From Bacteroidales bacterium (GTDB lineage Bacteria > Bacteroidota > Bacteroidia > Bacteroidales > UBA12077), in NCBI GenBank assembly GCA_028282785.1, contig JANQHE010000024.1, forward strand, positions 1-64,000: a DNA stretch of 64,000 nt, written 5' to 3'. The notes under the pieces are model-generated. The model saw only the letters and a program-made list of their open reading frames with translations. It made no database searches and was not told the origin of the DNA. Positions 52,776 through 62,421 of this stretch are shown one piece after another (position 1 is the first letter of the stretch; every line of letters begins with the position of its first letter). The position numbers were made by a program, and so were the translations under genes.

Positions 52776-54149
52776 ATGGATTTGGAAAAAGGAAAAATTT
52801 TAGTGGTTGATGATGATATAGGTGTGCTACATAGTGCACAAATGTTTCTTAAGCAAATATTTGAACAGGTAAAAATTACCGATAAACCGGAAGAAATGCT
52901 CCAATTATTGAAAAAGGAAAGTTTTGATGTGGTTTTACTCGATATGAACTTTACAAAAGGAGAAATTGGTGGAGCAGAAGGAATTGGATTATTACAACAA
53001 ATTCTTCAGAGTGACCCTGACCTTCAGGTGATCTTTATAACAGCTTATGGTGATTTTGATTTGGCTGTTAATGCAATTAAGTCAGGAGCACATGATTTCA
53101 TTGTAAAACCATGGAAAAACCAAAAATTGCACGCAAGTATTTTATCAGCTTTAAAATTCAGGGAATCCAGGCATAATTTAAATAAGTATAAAGGAGCTAC
53201 TAATCAGTTAGAAAGTGACAATGAATCGGATTACAAAGATTTCGTTTTTAATTCGCTTGCTATGAAACGAATTAATGATTTAATTGAGCGAGTGGCTATT
53301 ACGGATGCAGATGTTTTAATAACCGGTGAGAATGGAACAGGTAAGGAGATGGTTGCACGCCAGGTTTATGCAAAATCGAATAGAAAAGACCAAATTTTTT
53401 TAAAAGTTGATGTGGCTTCAATTCATGAAAATTTATTTGAAAGTGAGCTTTTTGGACATGAGAAAGGATCATTTACAGATGCAAAAGAAAAAAAGCTGGG
53501 AAGATTCGAGCTGGCATCCGGAGGAACACTCTTTATCGATGAGATTGGAAATTTAAATTTAAAGTTACAAGCGAAACTTTTAAGCGTATTGCAAAATAGA
53601 GAGATCTTCAGGGTAGGCGGAACAAAAGTTATTCCAATTGATATTCGATTAATTTGTGCAACAAACCAGGACTTATCGGAAATGGTAAAACAGGGAACCT
53701 TTCGGGAGGATCTGTATTATCGAATCAATATGTTTGAATTATCGTTGCCTCCTTTGCGTGAGAGATTAGACGACATAGCTGTTTTAACAAACCACTATCT
53801 GGAAAAATTTAAGACTAAGTATCAAAAGAAAAATATTAAAATTTCCCCTGCAACAATAGAAAAACTAAAACGTTATAAATGGCCGGGAAATATTCGTGAA
53901 TTAAGAAATTCAATTGAAAGGGCTGTAATACTGGAATCTAAAAATCAAATTTCGGCAGAATCTATCTTTCCACCCCATTATACAGTTGTTAAAACTACAA
54001 ATACAAAAACCTTTAACTTAGTTGAAAACGAAAAGCAGCTGATATTGGATGCAATTCGGAAAAACAAAGGAAATATGACAAAAACAGCGCAAGACTTAGG
54101 ACTTGAGAGAACTGCTCTTTACAGAAGAATGAAAAAATACGGACTATAA
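52776..54149 (+). CDS. NtrC-family sigma54-dependent response regulator
   Basis: A 457-residue activator: receiver domain (1-125) with acceptor Asp in VVLLDMNF, an AAA+ domain (about 150-385) with Walker A GENGTGKE and Walker B GGTLFIDEIG, and a Fis-type helix-turn-helix (MTKTAQDLGLERTALYRRM). The sigma54-contact loop reads GSFTDA instead of GAFTGA, a variant that keeps the Phe-Thr core. The kinase gene follows after 2 bp. Likely targets include the divergent permease operon. Confidence 0.9.
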   Translation: MDLEKGKILVVDDDIGVLHSAQMFLKQIFEQVKITDKPEEMLQLLKKESFDVVLLDMNFTKGEIGGAEGIGLLQQILQSDPDLQVIFITAYGDFDLAVNAIKSGAHDFIVKPWKNQKLHASILSALKFRESRHNLNKYKGATNQLESDNESDYKDFVFNSLAMKRINDLIERVAITDADVLITGENGTGKEMVARQVYAKSNRKDQIFLKVDVASIHENLFESELFGHEKGSFTDAKEKKLGRFELASGGTLFIDEIGNLNLKLQAKLLSVLQNREIFRVGGTKVIPIDIRLICATNQDLSEMVKQGTFREDLYYRINMFELSLPPLRERLDDIAVLTNHYLEKFKTKYQKKNIKISPATIEKLKRYKWPGNIRELRNSIERAVILESKNQISAESIFPPHYTVVKTTNTKTFNLVENEKQLILDAIRKNKGNMTKTAQDLGLERTALYRRMKKYGL

Positions 54150-54151
54150 CA

Positions 54152-55507
54152 ATGATACTACGACAGTTTTATATCAATCTTGTTATCAGAATAATATCTA
54201 TTCTTTTAAATATGATTGTTTTGGCGATCATTGCAAGAGATTTATTTCAAAATCAATTGATGTTTACCTTTGTGGTTATAGCTTTTGTTTTGGTTTTACA
54301 AGTTGTGCTATTATTTAACTATATAAAAAAAACCAATAAACTATTTACAAAGTTTATATTAACTATATCCAACATGGATTTCGTTTCGAAATTTGGAGAA
54401 GATTATACACAAACACCCCACAAAGGCTTGAATAAAGCTTTTAACAAAATTCTGGAACAATATCACGGCATCTCCCGGGAAAAGCAAAAACAATATTTCT
54501 TAACCCAACATATAATTGAAACGATTCCGGTAGGAATTCTTGTTTTTAACGAGTACGACAAGGTTAGTTTTAAAAATAAATTAGGAGAAGAGCTTTTGGG
54601 AATTGAAGAGGTGTATTCATTAGGCCAGATAAATGATGAGGTAAAGGAGTTTGGAGTCAAACTAAAAGAGATAAGAAATTCGGAGAATTTTATGCTTGAA
54701 TCCTATATAGGTAAAGAAAATAAAAAATTGGCTATTTCTGTTAAAACAATAAACCTGTTTAATCAAAAACAAAAGCTAATTTCAATCCAGGATGTTAGAA
54801 AAGAATTTGATGCCGGGGAATTGGATGCTATTCAACGATTAATGAGAATTTTAACTCATGAGATTATGAATTCTTTAACTCCAATCAATTCTCTTACCGA
54901 GACAGTGATCATGTTAATGAGTGATGAGAAAGGACATGAAAAACCATTTAAGGAGTTTTCAGATAAAAATTACAGTGATGTAAGGGAATCAATACTGGCC
55001 ATTAAAGAAAGAGGTGAGGGCCTGGATCATTTCGTGAACAATTTCAGGACTTTGACCAGGCTTCCTGAAAAGTTAAAAAAAGAAACAGTTTTTGTGAAAG
55101 ACCTTTTTAGTTCGGTATGCACAATAATGAAAGTTGAAACAACCGATGTTGTTATTCAAACCGATGTCAATGATAAAGAACTGGATATTGCAGCTGATCA
55201 GGCATTAATTGAGCAGGTAATCATTAACCTGGTAAAAAATAGTATTACTGCTGTAGTAGGCAAGGAAAACCCTCTGATAAAACTTAAATCGTTTAAAAAA
55301 GAAGATAATACAATCATACAGGTTATAGATAATGGTATTGGAATTCCTAAAAATAAAATAAATGATATTTTCATTCCATTTTATACCACTAAAGAGAAAG
55401 GATCAGGTATAGGTTTAAGTTTCGCCCGACAAATTATGAATCTTCATAATGGAGTTATTACGGTTCAGTCTAAAGATCAAGAAACTATATTTACATTAAA
55501 GTTCTAA
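54152..55507 (+). CDS. Sensor histidine kinase paired with the NtrC-type regulator
   Basis: A 451-residue kinase with two N-terminal membrane helices (about 8-30 and 36-54), a PAS-like region (about 110-210), an H-box with phospho-His in LTHEIMNSLTPI, and an ATPase domain with N-box VIINLVKNSITAV and G-boxes DNGIGIP and GSGIGLSF. The sensor region between the helices is very short, so the signal is probably membrane or cytoplasmic rather than a soluble periplasmic ligand. Confidence 0.9.
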   Translation: MILRQFYINLVIRIISILLNMIVLAIIARDLFQNQLMFTFVVIAFVLVLQVVLLFNYIKKTNKLFTKFILTISNMDFVSKFGEDYTQTPHKGLNKAFNKILEQYHGISREKQKQYFLTQHIIETIPVGILVFNEYDKVSFKNKLGEELLGIEEVYSLGQINDEVKEFGVKLKEIRNSENFMLESYIGKENKKLAISVKTINLFNQKQKLISIQDVRKEFDAGELDAIQRLMRILTHEIMNSLTPINSLTETVIMLMSDEKGHEKPFKEFSDKNYSDVRESILAIKERGEGLDHFVNNFRTLTRLPEKLKKETVFVKDLFSSVCTIMKVETTDVVIQTDVNDKELDIAADQALIEQVIINLVKNSITAVVGKENPLIKLKSFKKEDNTIIQVIDNGIGIPKNKINDIFIPFYTTKEKGSGIGLSFARQIMNLHNGVITVQSKDQETIFTLKF

Positions 55508-55626
55508 TTAAAAAAGAGGTTGTTCAAAAATTTGCACTCCCTTTAGGAGAGGCGCAATGCTGATTTTCAAAATTAAAAAAGACTTCCATAAGTTTGAAAG
55601 CCTTTGTTTTATTTGGATGTAGATTT

Positions 55627-57585
55627 TTACAATTTTTCAACTGCCATTAAAGCTTGATCTTTCGAAATTAAGGTTCCATCTTCCACCAGGATCTTTACGA
55701 TTTTACATTTATACGGAGCTTCAATTTCATTGAAAAGCTTCATTGCTTCTAAAATACAAATGGGGTCACCTTCTTCTACCACATCACCTTCTTGGACAAA
55801 TGACGGTTTATCAGCCTCTGGTGAACGATAAAATGTTCCTGCCATAACAGCATTGATGGTTTCTCCATAATCTTGTGTGTCGGCTACTGCAGGAGTTTCT
55901 TTTGGTTTTTCAGCAACTTCTTCAGCTTGTGCAGGCTTTACTTCATCATGTACCTCTGGGTGAACTGATTCGATTAATGGCTCAGCTATGATATGACCTT
56001 TTGTGCTACCATTCCCAGATCGCATTGAAAGATTGAAATCTCCTTTGCGAATAACCAGTTCGCTGAGTTGCATTCGAGCTGCCTTTTCTAGGATAGTATT
56101 CATTCCATCATAATCTTCCGGATGAAGAAGTGGATCAGCTCCTCCTGAAACCTCAGATTTTACATGTACTTTATCCTCTTCCGGTTTCTTAATCAAATCT
56201 TCAATTTCAATATCAGCTGGGGTTTTTGGCCTTTTACCTTCTTCAATTGCTCTCCACTTGAAATATTCCATAGATACTTCAGGGAACAAGCAATACGATA
56301 ATATATCTTCTTCGTTTTCGATCAGCTTAGGATCAGAAACGTTCTTGGTTGCTGTTGGTAAAATAGGTTTCAGATCATCAGCAGGTCTGTGATCTATGGG
56401 TTTCTCACTTCCTAGTATTTGTTTTATGAATTTTGGAGCAATTGGAGCAGGTGAACGGCCATACATTCCTTTTACATAATTCTTCACTTCCTGGGGAACT
56501 ACTTTGTATCGTTCTCCGGTTAAAACATTCATTACGGCTTGTGTTCCCACGATCTGGCTGGTTGGTGTTACCAATGGAGGGTATCCAAGATCTTTACGAA
56601 CTCTTGTAACTTCTTCAAGTGCTTCTTCTAATTTTTCACTGGCACCTTGTTGTTCCAGTTGTGAGCGGAAGTTAGAGATCATTCCGCCAGGAATTTGGTG
56701 AACTAATATTTCAGAATCGATTATCGGTTCATATCCTCTGCCTTTTGAACGCTTAGGAGTTAATTCTTTAAAATATTTATTTACTTTTCTTAATGCATCC
56801 AGATCAAGATCAATATCATACTCTGTTTCATCGAAAATAGCATGAATAGTTTCAACAGGAGGTTGAGATGAAAATCCGGCCATAGATGAAATAGCACAAT
56901 CCACTGCACCAGCACCGGCCTTTGCTCCTTCGTAATAAGCTGTTTCTGACATTCCACTGGTAGCATGGCAATGTACCTGAATTGGAATATCAAATTCTTT
57001 CTTTAAAGCTGAAACGAGATTCTTTGACATCGTTGGTGATAACAATCCGGCCATATCTTTAATGCAAAGTGAATCAATACCCATTTGTACCTGTTCTTTT
57101 GCATCACTTACATATTTTTCGATGGTATGAACCGGACTAATTGTATACGAAAGTGTTCCTTGTGCATGAGCACCATGCTTTTTAACTGCTTTAATAGCAG
57201 CTTCAAGGTTTCTTGAATCATTCAAAGCATCAAAAATCCTGAAAATATCAATACCATTCTCGTGCGCAGTTTCTACGAAACGATCTACCAAATCATCCGG
57301 GTAATTTTTATATCCAACTATATTTTGTCCTCTTAGTAACATCTGCAGAGGGGTTTTTTTAGCTTTCGATTTGATCAATCGTAATCTTTCCCATGGATTT
57401 TCTCGTAAAAATCGTAAGCAAACATCGAAGGTTGCACCACCCCAAACTTCAAGCGAATAATATCCAACCTGGTCTATGATATCTAAAATACCAAGGATAT
57501 CTTGCGTACGCATTCGGGTTGCCCAAAGTGATTGATGTCCATCCCGTAATGTAGTATCTGTAATTCTAATTATATTCTTTTTCAT
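55627..57585 (-). CDS. Pyruvate/oxaloacetate carboxyltransferase fused to an AccB-like biotin domain
   Basis: About 652 residues from the ATG at 57585 (a TTG at 57597 is rejected). The N-terminal TIM barrel (about 5-265) has DTTLRDGHQS, the metal site VHCHATSG and the lysine in SLCIKDMAG, followed by the PYC/OadA conserved domain to about 480. The C-terminal part differs from OadA: SELVIRKGDFNLSMRSG resembles the N-terminus of AccB, and AGTFYRSPEADKP plus ILEAMKLFNEIEAP (biotinyl-Lys) is an AccB-type domain. It ends the accD-accA unit. It may carboxylate pyruvate (or decarboxylate oxaloacetate) and also serve acetyl-CoA carboxylase; no AccC is in view. Confidence 0.85.
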   Translation of the reverse strand: MKKNIIRITDTTLRDGHQSLWATRMRTQDILGILDIIDQVGYYSLEVWGGATFDVCLRFLRENPWERLRLIKSKAKKTPLQMLLRGQNIVGYKNYPDDLVDRFVETAHENGIDIFRIFDALNDSRNLEAAIKAVKKHGAHAQGTLSYTISPVHTIEKYVSDAKEQVQMGIDSLCIKDMAGLLSPTMSKNLVSALKKEFDIPIQVHCHATSGMSETAYYEGAKAGAGAVDCAISSMAGFSSQPPVETIHAIFDETEYDIDLDLDALRKVNKYFKELTPKRSKGRGYEPIIDSEILVHQIPGGMISNFRSQLEQQGASEKLEEALEEVTRVRKDLGYPPLVTPTSQIVGTQAVMNVLTGERYKVVPQEVKNYVKGMYGRSPAPIAPKFIKQILGSEKPIDHRPADDLKPILPTATKNVSDPKLIENEEDILSYCLFPEVSMEYFKWRAIEEGKRPKTPADIEIEDLIKKPEEDKVHVKSEVSGGADPLLHPEDYDGMNTILEKAARMQLSELVIRKGDFNLSMRSGNGSTKGHIIAEPLIESVHPEVHDEVKPAQAEEVAEKPKETPAVADTQDYGETINAVMAGTFYRSPEADKPSFVQEGDVVEEGDPICILEAMKLFNEIEAPYKCKIVKILVEDGTLISKDQALMAVEKL

Positions 57586-57599
57586 AGCAATTTTCAATA

Positions 57600-58472
57600 T
57601 TATTTAACTGTGAATTTTCCCATAGCGGAGAATTTTTCAAACCTACTTTGGATTAATTCTTCAACAGATAATTTTTGTAATGATTTAATATTTTTAACCA
57701 CTGCTTTTTCAATTAAATCAGCTACTTTTTTAACATCAGTATGTGCTCCTTCGCCTGGCTCTTCAATGATCTCGTCGATGACACCGTGCTTATGAAGCGC
57801 TTTTGCTGTTAAGTTAAGAGCTTCAGCAGCATCAGGAGCAAAGGCAGCATCTCGCCATAATATCGAAGCGCAACCTTCGGGTGAGATTACCGAATAAATA
57901 GCATTTGATAACATTAGAACTTTATCACCAACACCAATTCCTAAAGCTCCACCACTTCCTCCTTCGCCAATAACAACGCAAACAATAGGCACTTCTATTG
58001 AAGCCATTTCTGTTAAGTTTTTTGCAATAGCTTCTGCTTGTCCTCGTTCTTCAGCTTCCAGACCCGGGAAAGCTCCGGGTGTATCTATAAATGTAATAAT
58101 AGGTACATTAAATCTCTCTGCTAATTTCATTAAGCGTAAAGCTTTTCGGTAGCCATCAGGTTTAGCCATTCCAAAGTTACGTTCTATGTTTTCGTGAGTC
58201 TTTTTTCCTTTGTTGTGTCCGATAAGCATCACTTTTTGACCACCTATTTCGGCAAAACCTCCAATCATGGCTTTATCATCCGAAAAGTATCGGTCGCCAT
58301 GGAATTCAACAAAGTTATTTACAATGTGCGATATATAGTCTTGCAAAATGGGTCGCTTTGGGTGTCGGCTAACCTGGACAATTTCCCAAGGTGTCAGGTC
58401 CTTTTTTGTTTTCTTTTTCGTTTTCTTCACCTCCGGTTTTTCCATTACAATATGATCAGTTTCTTGTCCCAT
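57600..58472 (-). CDS. accA: Acetyl-CoA carboxylase carboxyltransferase subunit alpha
   Basis: A 290-residue AccA with VQVSRHPKRPILQDYI, FHGDRYFSDDKAMIGG, FIDTPGAFPGLEAEERGQ and GEGGSGGALGIGVGD. It forms with AccD the carboxyltransferase that moves CO2 from biotin to acetyl-CoA, making malonyl-CoA for fatty acids. The N-terminus is Lys-rich. It lies between accD and the biotin-bearing fusion, with 41-bp and 14-bp gaps. Confidence 0.92.
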   Translation of the reverse strand: MGQETDHIVMEKPEVKKTKKKTKKDLTPWEIVQVSRHPKRPILQDYISHIVNNFVEFHGDRYFSDDKAMIGGFAEIGGQKVMLIGHNKGKKTHENIERNFGMAKPDGYRKALRLMKLAERFNVPIITFIDTPGAFPGLEAEERGQAEAIAKNLTEMASIEVPIVCVVIGEGGSGGALGIGVGDKVLMLSNAIYSVISPEGCASILWRDAAFAPDAAEALNLTAKALHKHGVIDEIIEEPGEGAHTDVKKVADLIEKAVVKNIKSLQKLSVEELIQSRFEKFSAMGKFTVK

Positions 58473-58513
58473 AATTTCTAATTTTAAGATGTGATTTGGT
58501 AATCTTTAAATAT

Positions 58514-59341
58514 TTATCGATTATAGTAACTGAGAACGTTGCTTAAATAATCTTTTAAATCTTTGCGATTTACAATGGAGTCAACAAATCCATGCTCGCG
58601 AAGATATTCGGCAGTTTGAAAATTATCGGGAAGCTTTTCCCCAATGGTTTGTTCAATCACTCTTCGTCCGGCAAATCCGATCAATGCACCTGGTTCCGAT
58701 ACATTAATATCGCCCATCATGGCATAGCTTGCAGAAACACCACCGGTAGTTGGATTGGTTAGTACAGATATGTAAGGAATATTTTTTCGGTTTAAACGGG
58801 CAACACCTGCACAAGTCTTGGCCATTTGCATAAGTGATAAAGCGCCTTCCTGCATTCTGGCTCCTCCTGATGCCGAAATCACAATGTATGGCAAATTATG
58901 ATCGTATGCATAATTAGCTGCTTGTAGTATTTTTTCACCTGTTCCGCTACCCAGACTACCACCAAGAAACCTGAAATCCATTACAGCAATTACTACCGGG
59001 ATACCATTCATTTTTCCGTGTCCGGTAACAACTGCTTCATTAATTCCGGTTTTCTTGATATTTGCTTCGTACTTATCTTTATAACTTCCTTTCAAATCAT
59101 TGAATTTCAATGAATCCTTCGGGCTGATATTGGTAAATAACTCTTCAAAGGTGTTTTCGTCGAAAAGTAAATTGATTCGCTCATATGAGCTTATTGCCCC
59201 GTGGTAGTTACAATTTGGGCAAACATTAAGGTTTTCTTTCCATTCCTTTGCATAAATGTGCGAATGACATTTTTTGCATTTTACCCATAGTTCTTTTTTT
59301 GATTTGTTTTTTTTTGTTGTAGTTTCAGTATACCAAGCCAT
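58514..59341 (-). CDS. accD: Acetyl-CoA carboxylase carboxyltransferase subunit beta
   Basis: About 275 residues from the ATG at 59341; a GTG one codon earlier is less likely. The zinc ribbon has C22, C25, C41 and C44 (CKKC, CPNC), and the crotonase-like core has GGSLGSGTGEKI and ISASGGARMQEG. It is the first gene of the unit and is preceded by a region with a 13-bp inverted repeat. It works with AccA in malonyl-CoA formation. Confidence 0.92.
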   Translation of the reverse strand: MAWYTETTTKKNKSKKELWVKCKKCHSHIYAKEWKENLNVCPNCNYHGAISSYERINLLFDENTFEELFTNISPKDSLKFNDLKGSYKDKYEANIKKTGINEAVVTGHGKMNGIPVVIAVMDFRFLGGSLGSGTGEKILQAANYAYDHNLPYIVISASGGARMQEGALSLMQMAKTCAGVARLNRKNIPYISVLTNPTTGGVSASYAMMGDINVSEPGALIGFAGRRVIEQTIGEKLPDNFQTAEYLREHGFVDSIVNRKDLKDYLSNVLSYYNR

Positions 59342-59369
59342 CACTCATTTCTCCCCTTTTTATTATGAG

Positions 59370-59503
59370 TTAACATATACCTAAATAACGTAATTTTTAT
59401 CTCCATATTAGATAAAATTTGAGATAAATAGTTTCGAAAAATAGTCATTTTTATAATTAAATGCTACTTAATTTAGAATTAATATAAGAGAGGTATATGT
59501 TAA
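59370..59503. repeat. 134-bp segment bounded by 13-bp inverted repeats
   Basis: TTAACATATACCT (59370-59382) and AGGTATATGTTAA (59491-59503) are perfectly complementary. The segment between is AT-rich without an ORF. It lies just upstream of accD. It could be a MITE-like element with short terminal repeats, or paired operators for a fatty-acid regulator; no target duplication is obvious. Confidence 0.5.
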
Positions 59504-59579
59504 ACCAGTCTTAAAAAACTGTTAGACAGATTCAAACATACAATGTTAAGAATTCGATCGAAGGTTGTAATTTATAAAT

Positions 59580-59916
59580 TTATTTACCTGGTTTTTTCAT
59601 TCTTGTTTCAAGAATGGTTTTGTAAAGCTCACCTGGCGATTTATGGCCTAACTCTCTAAAATCTTTGTAATTTGCTAAAAAATCAAGAATGCTTGGCCTA
59701 AGTGGTTTTTTATCATTTCTGTCCTTAAGTTTATGTTCAAGACCTAGTTTAGTAAGTTCAATTGCATGGTTTTTCCACTGGCTTTCTTTATCTTGCCGAT
59801 CTCGTTCTCTCGAATGCTTTTTACTAATTGAGCCTTCTGCTACACAGATTATTATTGCTCCTTAAGGTGCCAATCGATTGTAGTAATGCCGATAAAACTT
59901 CCGGGTCCATAGCCAT
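59580..59916 (-). pseudogene. Small gene broken by a one-base frameshift
   Basis: From the ATG at 59916 the frame reads MAMDPEVLSALLQSIGTL and soon stops. The next frame continues ICVAEGSISKKHSRERD, WKNHAIELTKLGLEHK, RPSILDFLANYKDF, ELYKTILETRMKKPGK and ends at 59580. The length is one base over a multiple of three, so one insertion near 59850-59870 joins the two into a protein of about 111 residues. The family is not recognised. Confidence 0.55.
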
Positions 59917-60142
59917 TTTTTGATTTCGATTTTATATTGTTTATTCCCTCTACCGTTTAGGTATTCTAATCAGAGGGTTTTATCATCAAATTGCTGGTTT
60001 ATAAAAAAACTTCATGGCAAGGAGGGTTCGCAGCCCACAATAAATTCATATATTTTTTCGCCATCAATGAATGCCTGAATAACATTTTCATTTGGTTCCG
60101 GAATAATCTCAACATTCTTAGTACTGTACTGGCAAATTATAT

Positions 60143-60179
60143 AAAACCCTGCGAGGATTTTAAATCCTCGCAGGGTTTT
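60143..60179. repeat. 37-bp near-perfect palindrome (REP-like)
   Basis: AAAACCCTGCGAGGATTT and AAATCCTCGCAGGGTTTT flank a single T: 18-bp perfect arms, much richer in G-C than the surroundings. Similar ACCCTGCGAGG palindromes recur in Bacteroidota intergenic DNA, to my recollection. The neighbouring bases on the right encode coding-like residues (FGHLIGGKWKYS, minus strand), so the palindrome may be part of a larger repeat. Confidence 0.75.
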
Positions 60180-60294
60180 GAATACTTCCACTTTCCACCA
60201 ATTAAGTGCCCGAAATTGTTATCTCCCGGTTGGCAACAATTATACCTGGGCAAAAATTGTAGGTTTATTCTTTATCCAAACTTTTTTAAAAGCA

Positions 60295-62349
60295 TTAAAA
60301 ACTTTGATACTCCTGATCAATACTATCGTTAGAATCAAGCACAATATTTACACCTTTTATTTCTTCTCCCTGATTTTTAACGGATCCGTTACCGGGTTCC
60401 TTTTTTAAAGCTTGATACTCTTTTAGAACAGGTTTTTTATTTGTTTTAAGAGAACGATTTTGTTCGTTACCATTGATTCTGAAAAACCCAATGGTTTCTT
60501 TTAGTTGCTCAGCCTGACTGGCTAATTCTTCAGCGCTTGTAGCCATTTCTTCACTCGCTGCTGCATTTTGTTGTGTTACGTGGCTTAACTGCTGAATTGC
60601 ATTGTTAACCTGGTCGGCTCCACTACTTTGCTCCATACTGGCCGATGAAATTTCCTGAACCAGATTTGCTGTTTTTTGAATTTCAGGAACCAGTTCTTCC
60701 ATCAATTTTCCAGCTTCCTCGGTTAAATTAACACTCGACTTTGATAATACGTCAATTTCTTCTGCAGCTATTTTACTTCTTTCGGCAAGCTTTCTAACCT
60801 CGGCTGCAACTACTGCAAAACCTTTTCCGTGCTCTCCTGCTCGCGCAGCTTCAACGGCGGCATTTAACGCCAATATGTTGGTTTGAAAAGAGATATCACC
60901 AATAATAGTTATCTTTTCAGCTATTTCTCTAATAGACTTTAAACTTTCTGTTGATGCTGTTCCAACTTTTTCAACACTGCCTGCTGCTTTTACAGATATC
61001 TTTTCCGTTTGCTGGGCATTGTCATTGTTTTGTTGAATATTTGAGGCCATCTCTTCCATAGATGAGGAGACTTCCTCGGCAGATGATGCCTGTTCAGAGC
61101 TTCCTTGTGATAATTGTTGCGATGTGGAACTCATTTCTACAGATGCTGAAGCAATATTATTGGCTCCTGAAATAATGTCGTTAACAATTTCTTTAAGCTT
61201 AGTGGCCATTGATTGTAATGCAACAGCTAACTCTCCGATTTCATCTTTTTGATCTATTTCGACTTGTGCCGTTAAATCACCTGAGGCAATGAGTTTGGTA
61301 AATTTAACACCTTTTAGAACAGGTTTTATGATGCCACGGGTAATAATTAATGATAAGATAACAGCTGTTATTACGGCTATAAAACTAAATATTAAAACAC
61401 CGCTGCGGGTTGAGCTTGTTTTTTCCGACATCATAAGTTTCTTTGCTTCTATTTCGATTTGTGCTTTCTCGATTATACCGTTAAAAATAGATCCAACGTT
61501 TTCTAATGCTACCATAGTTTTAGTATTGTATATTTCATTAGCCTGGTTCATTCCATCCATGTTATCATCCTGGTATTTTAGAACTTCATCTAATAAATCA
61601 AGTGTTTCATGGGCATGATGATGCGTGTTTTGCATATAATGATTATAGGCTCTGTCGAAATTTCCGGTTTTAATATAACGTTCAATTTGAATAGCACTTT
61701 CGTGTAATTTCTTATGAGGTTCCTCTACTCTTGTAATTAAGGTATTAAAATTAGAATTATCTCGCTTCAATTTTTTAACTTCTTCGCTTTCCAGCCATTT
61801 ACCAAGGTTACATTTGTGATGGTCTGTCTGTACATTAAGTTCCCGGCTTTTGTTTAATACAGCATCTTTAATAGCATGCATCCAAAGTAAGTGGTCACTT
61901 TTAACCTCTCTTATTTTAGAACCAATTTTAAAATCGGATTGTATAAACACTTCAGAAATTTCAATAGCAGATTCATGAAGATGTATATGAGGTTCTTCAA
62001 TTTCTTTTAATAATGGCTCAATTTCAGGGATTAACTTTATTGCGTTTTCTTTTCCTTCGCCATAGTACCATTTCCCAAACTCGCATTTGCGATGATCCGT
62101 TTGAACATTAAGCTCTTCAACATTAGCATCGGTTAATAATTTATTAACTTCATTGGCCCATTTAAGGTGATCAATATGCCTTTGTTCGATATCAATAAGT
62201 AATTTATCAACTTCCATCATATCGTCAGAATTTCGAACAATTCCGTTGAGACCTTTAATGGCCCAAAATGTTACAATAATTAGTATAACAATTATGATTC
62301 CAAAAGCTATGGACAATTTTTTTCCAAGTTTTATGTTTTTCCAGTTCAT
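60295..62349 (-). CDS. Methyl-accepting chemotaxis protein with two periplasmic CZB domains
   Basis: A 684-residue chemoreceptor: helix 1 (about 12-31), an outer region with tandem CZB zinc-binding modules (about 47-130 and 148-225), helix 2 (about 317-338), HAMP (about 340-390) and a signalling hairpin with [20 protein letters not shown]. The two modules repeat NVQTDHxKCxxGKW and EEPHxxLHESAI; candidate zinc ligands are H61, C89, H121, H125 and H153, C180, H212, H216. A further HHHAH cluster lies at 243-247. CZB domains are usually cytoplasmic and sense zinc or oxidants. CheW and response-regulator genes lie upstream. No clear pentapeptide tail is seen. Confidence 0.9.
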   Translation of the reverse strand: MNWKNIKLGKKLSIAFGIIIVILIIVTFWAIKGLNGIVRNSDDMMEVDKLLIDIEQRHIDHLKWANEVNKLLTDANVEELNVQTDHRKCEFGKWYYGEGKENAIKLIPEIEPLLKEIEEPHIHLHESAIEISEVFIQSDFKIGSKIREVKSDHLLWMHAIKDAVLNKSRELNVQTDHHKCNLGKWLESEEVKKLKRDNSNFNTLITRVEEPHKKLHESAIQIERYIKTGNFDRAYNHYMQNTHHHAHETLDLLDEVLKYQDDNMDGMNQANEIYNTKTMVALENVGSIFNGIIEKAQIEIEAKKLMMSEKTSSTRSGVLIFSFIAVITAVILSLIITRGIIKPVLKGVKFTKLIASGDLTAQVEIDQKDEIGELAVALQSMATKLKEIVNDIISGANNIASASVEMSSTSQQLSQGSSEQASSAEEVSSSMEEMASNIQQNNDNAQQTEKISVKAAGSVEKVGTASTESLKSIREIAEKITIIGDISFQTNILALNAAVEAARAGEHGKGFAVVAAEVRKLAERSKIAAEEIDVLSKSSVNLTEEAGKLMEELVPEIQKTANLVQEISSASMEQSSGADQVNNAIQQLSHVTQQNAAASEEMATSAEELASQAEQLKETIGFFRINGNEQNRSLKTNKKPVLKEYQALKKEPGNGSVKNQGEEIKGVNIVLDSNDSIDQEYQSF

Positions 62350-62421
62350 AATAATATGTTTAGTTATTAATTTGTTGTGTTTTAATATTTCAATTGTTTG
62401 GTTTTATTTTAGAATTATGAT

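Larger units (their letters stand above)
59345..60294. other. 950-bp region of repeats and degenerate coding DNA
   Basis: No intact gene was found between accD and the MCP gene. It holds a 13-bp inverted repeat pair (59370-59382 and 59491-59503), a frameshifted small gene (59580-59916), a short coding-like stretch ending in GCEPSLP and stop near 60017-60140, and a 37-bp palindrome (60143-60179). The right part reads as an old, decayed insertion. Confidence 0.6.

Noticed and set aside
55535-55562. CTCC/GGAG and TTGC/GCAA nested pairing after the histidine kinase gene
   Set aside because: Short stems and no T-run; too weak to call a terminator.
60015-60045. GGGTTCGCAGCCC, resembling a tRNA T-arm
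   Set aside because: No acceptor stem, anticodon arm or D-arm can be built around it; the minus strand reads as a coding remnant.
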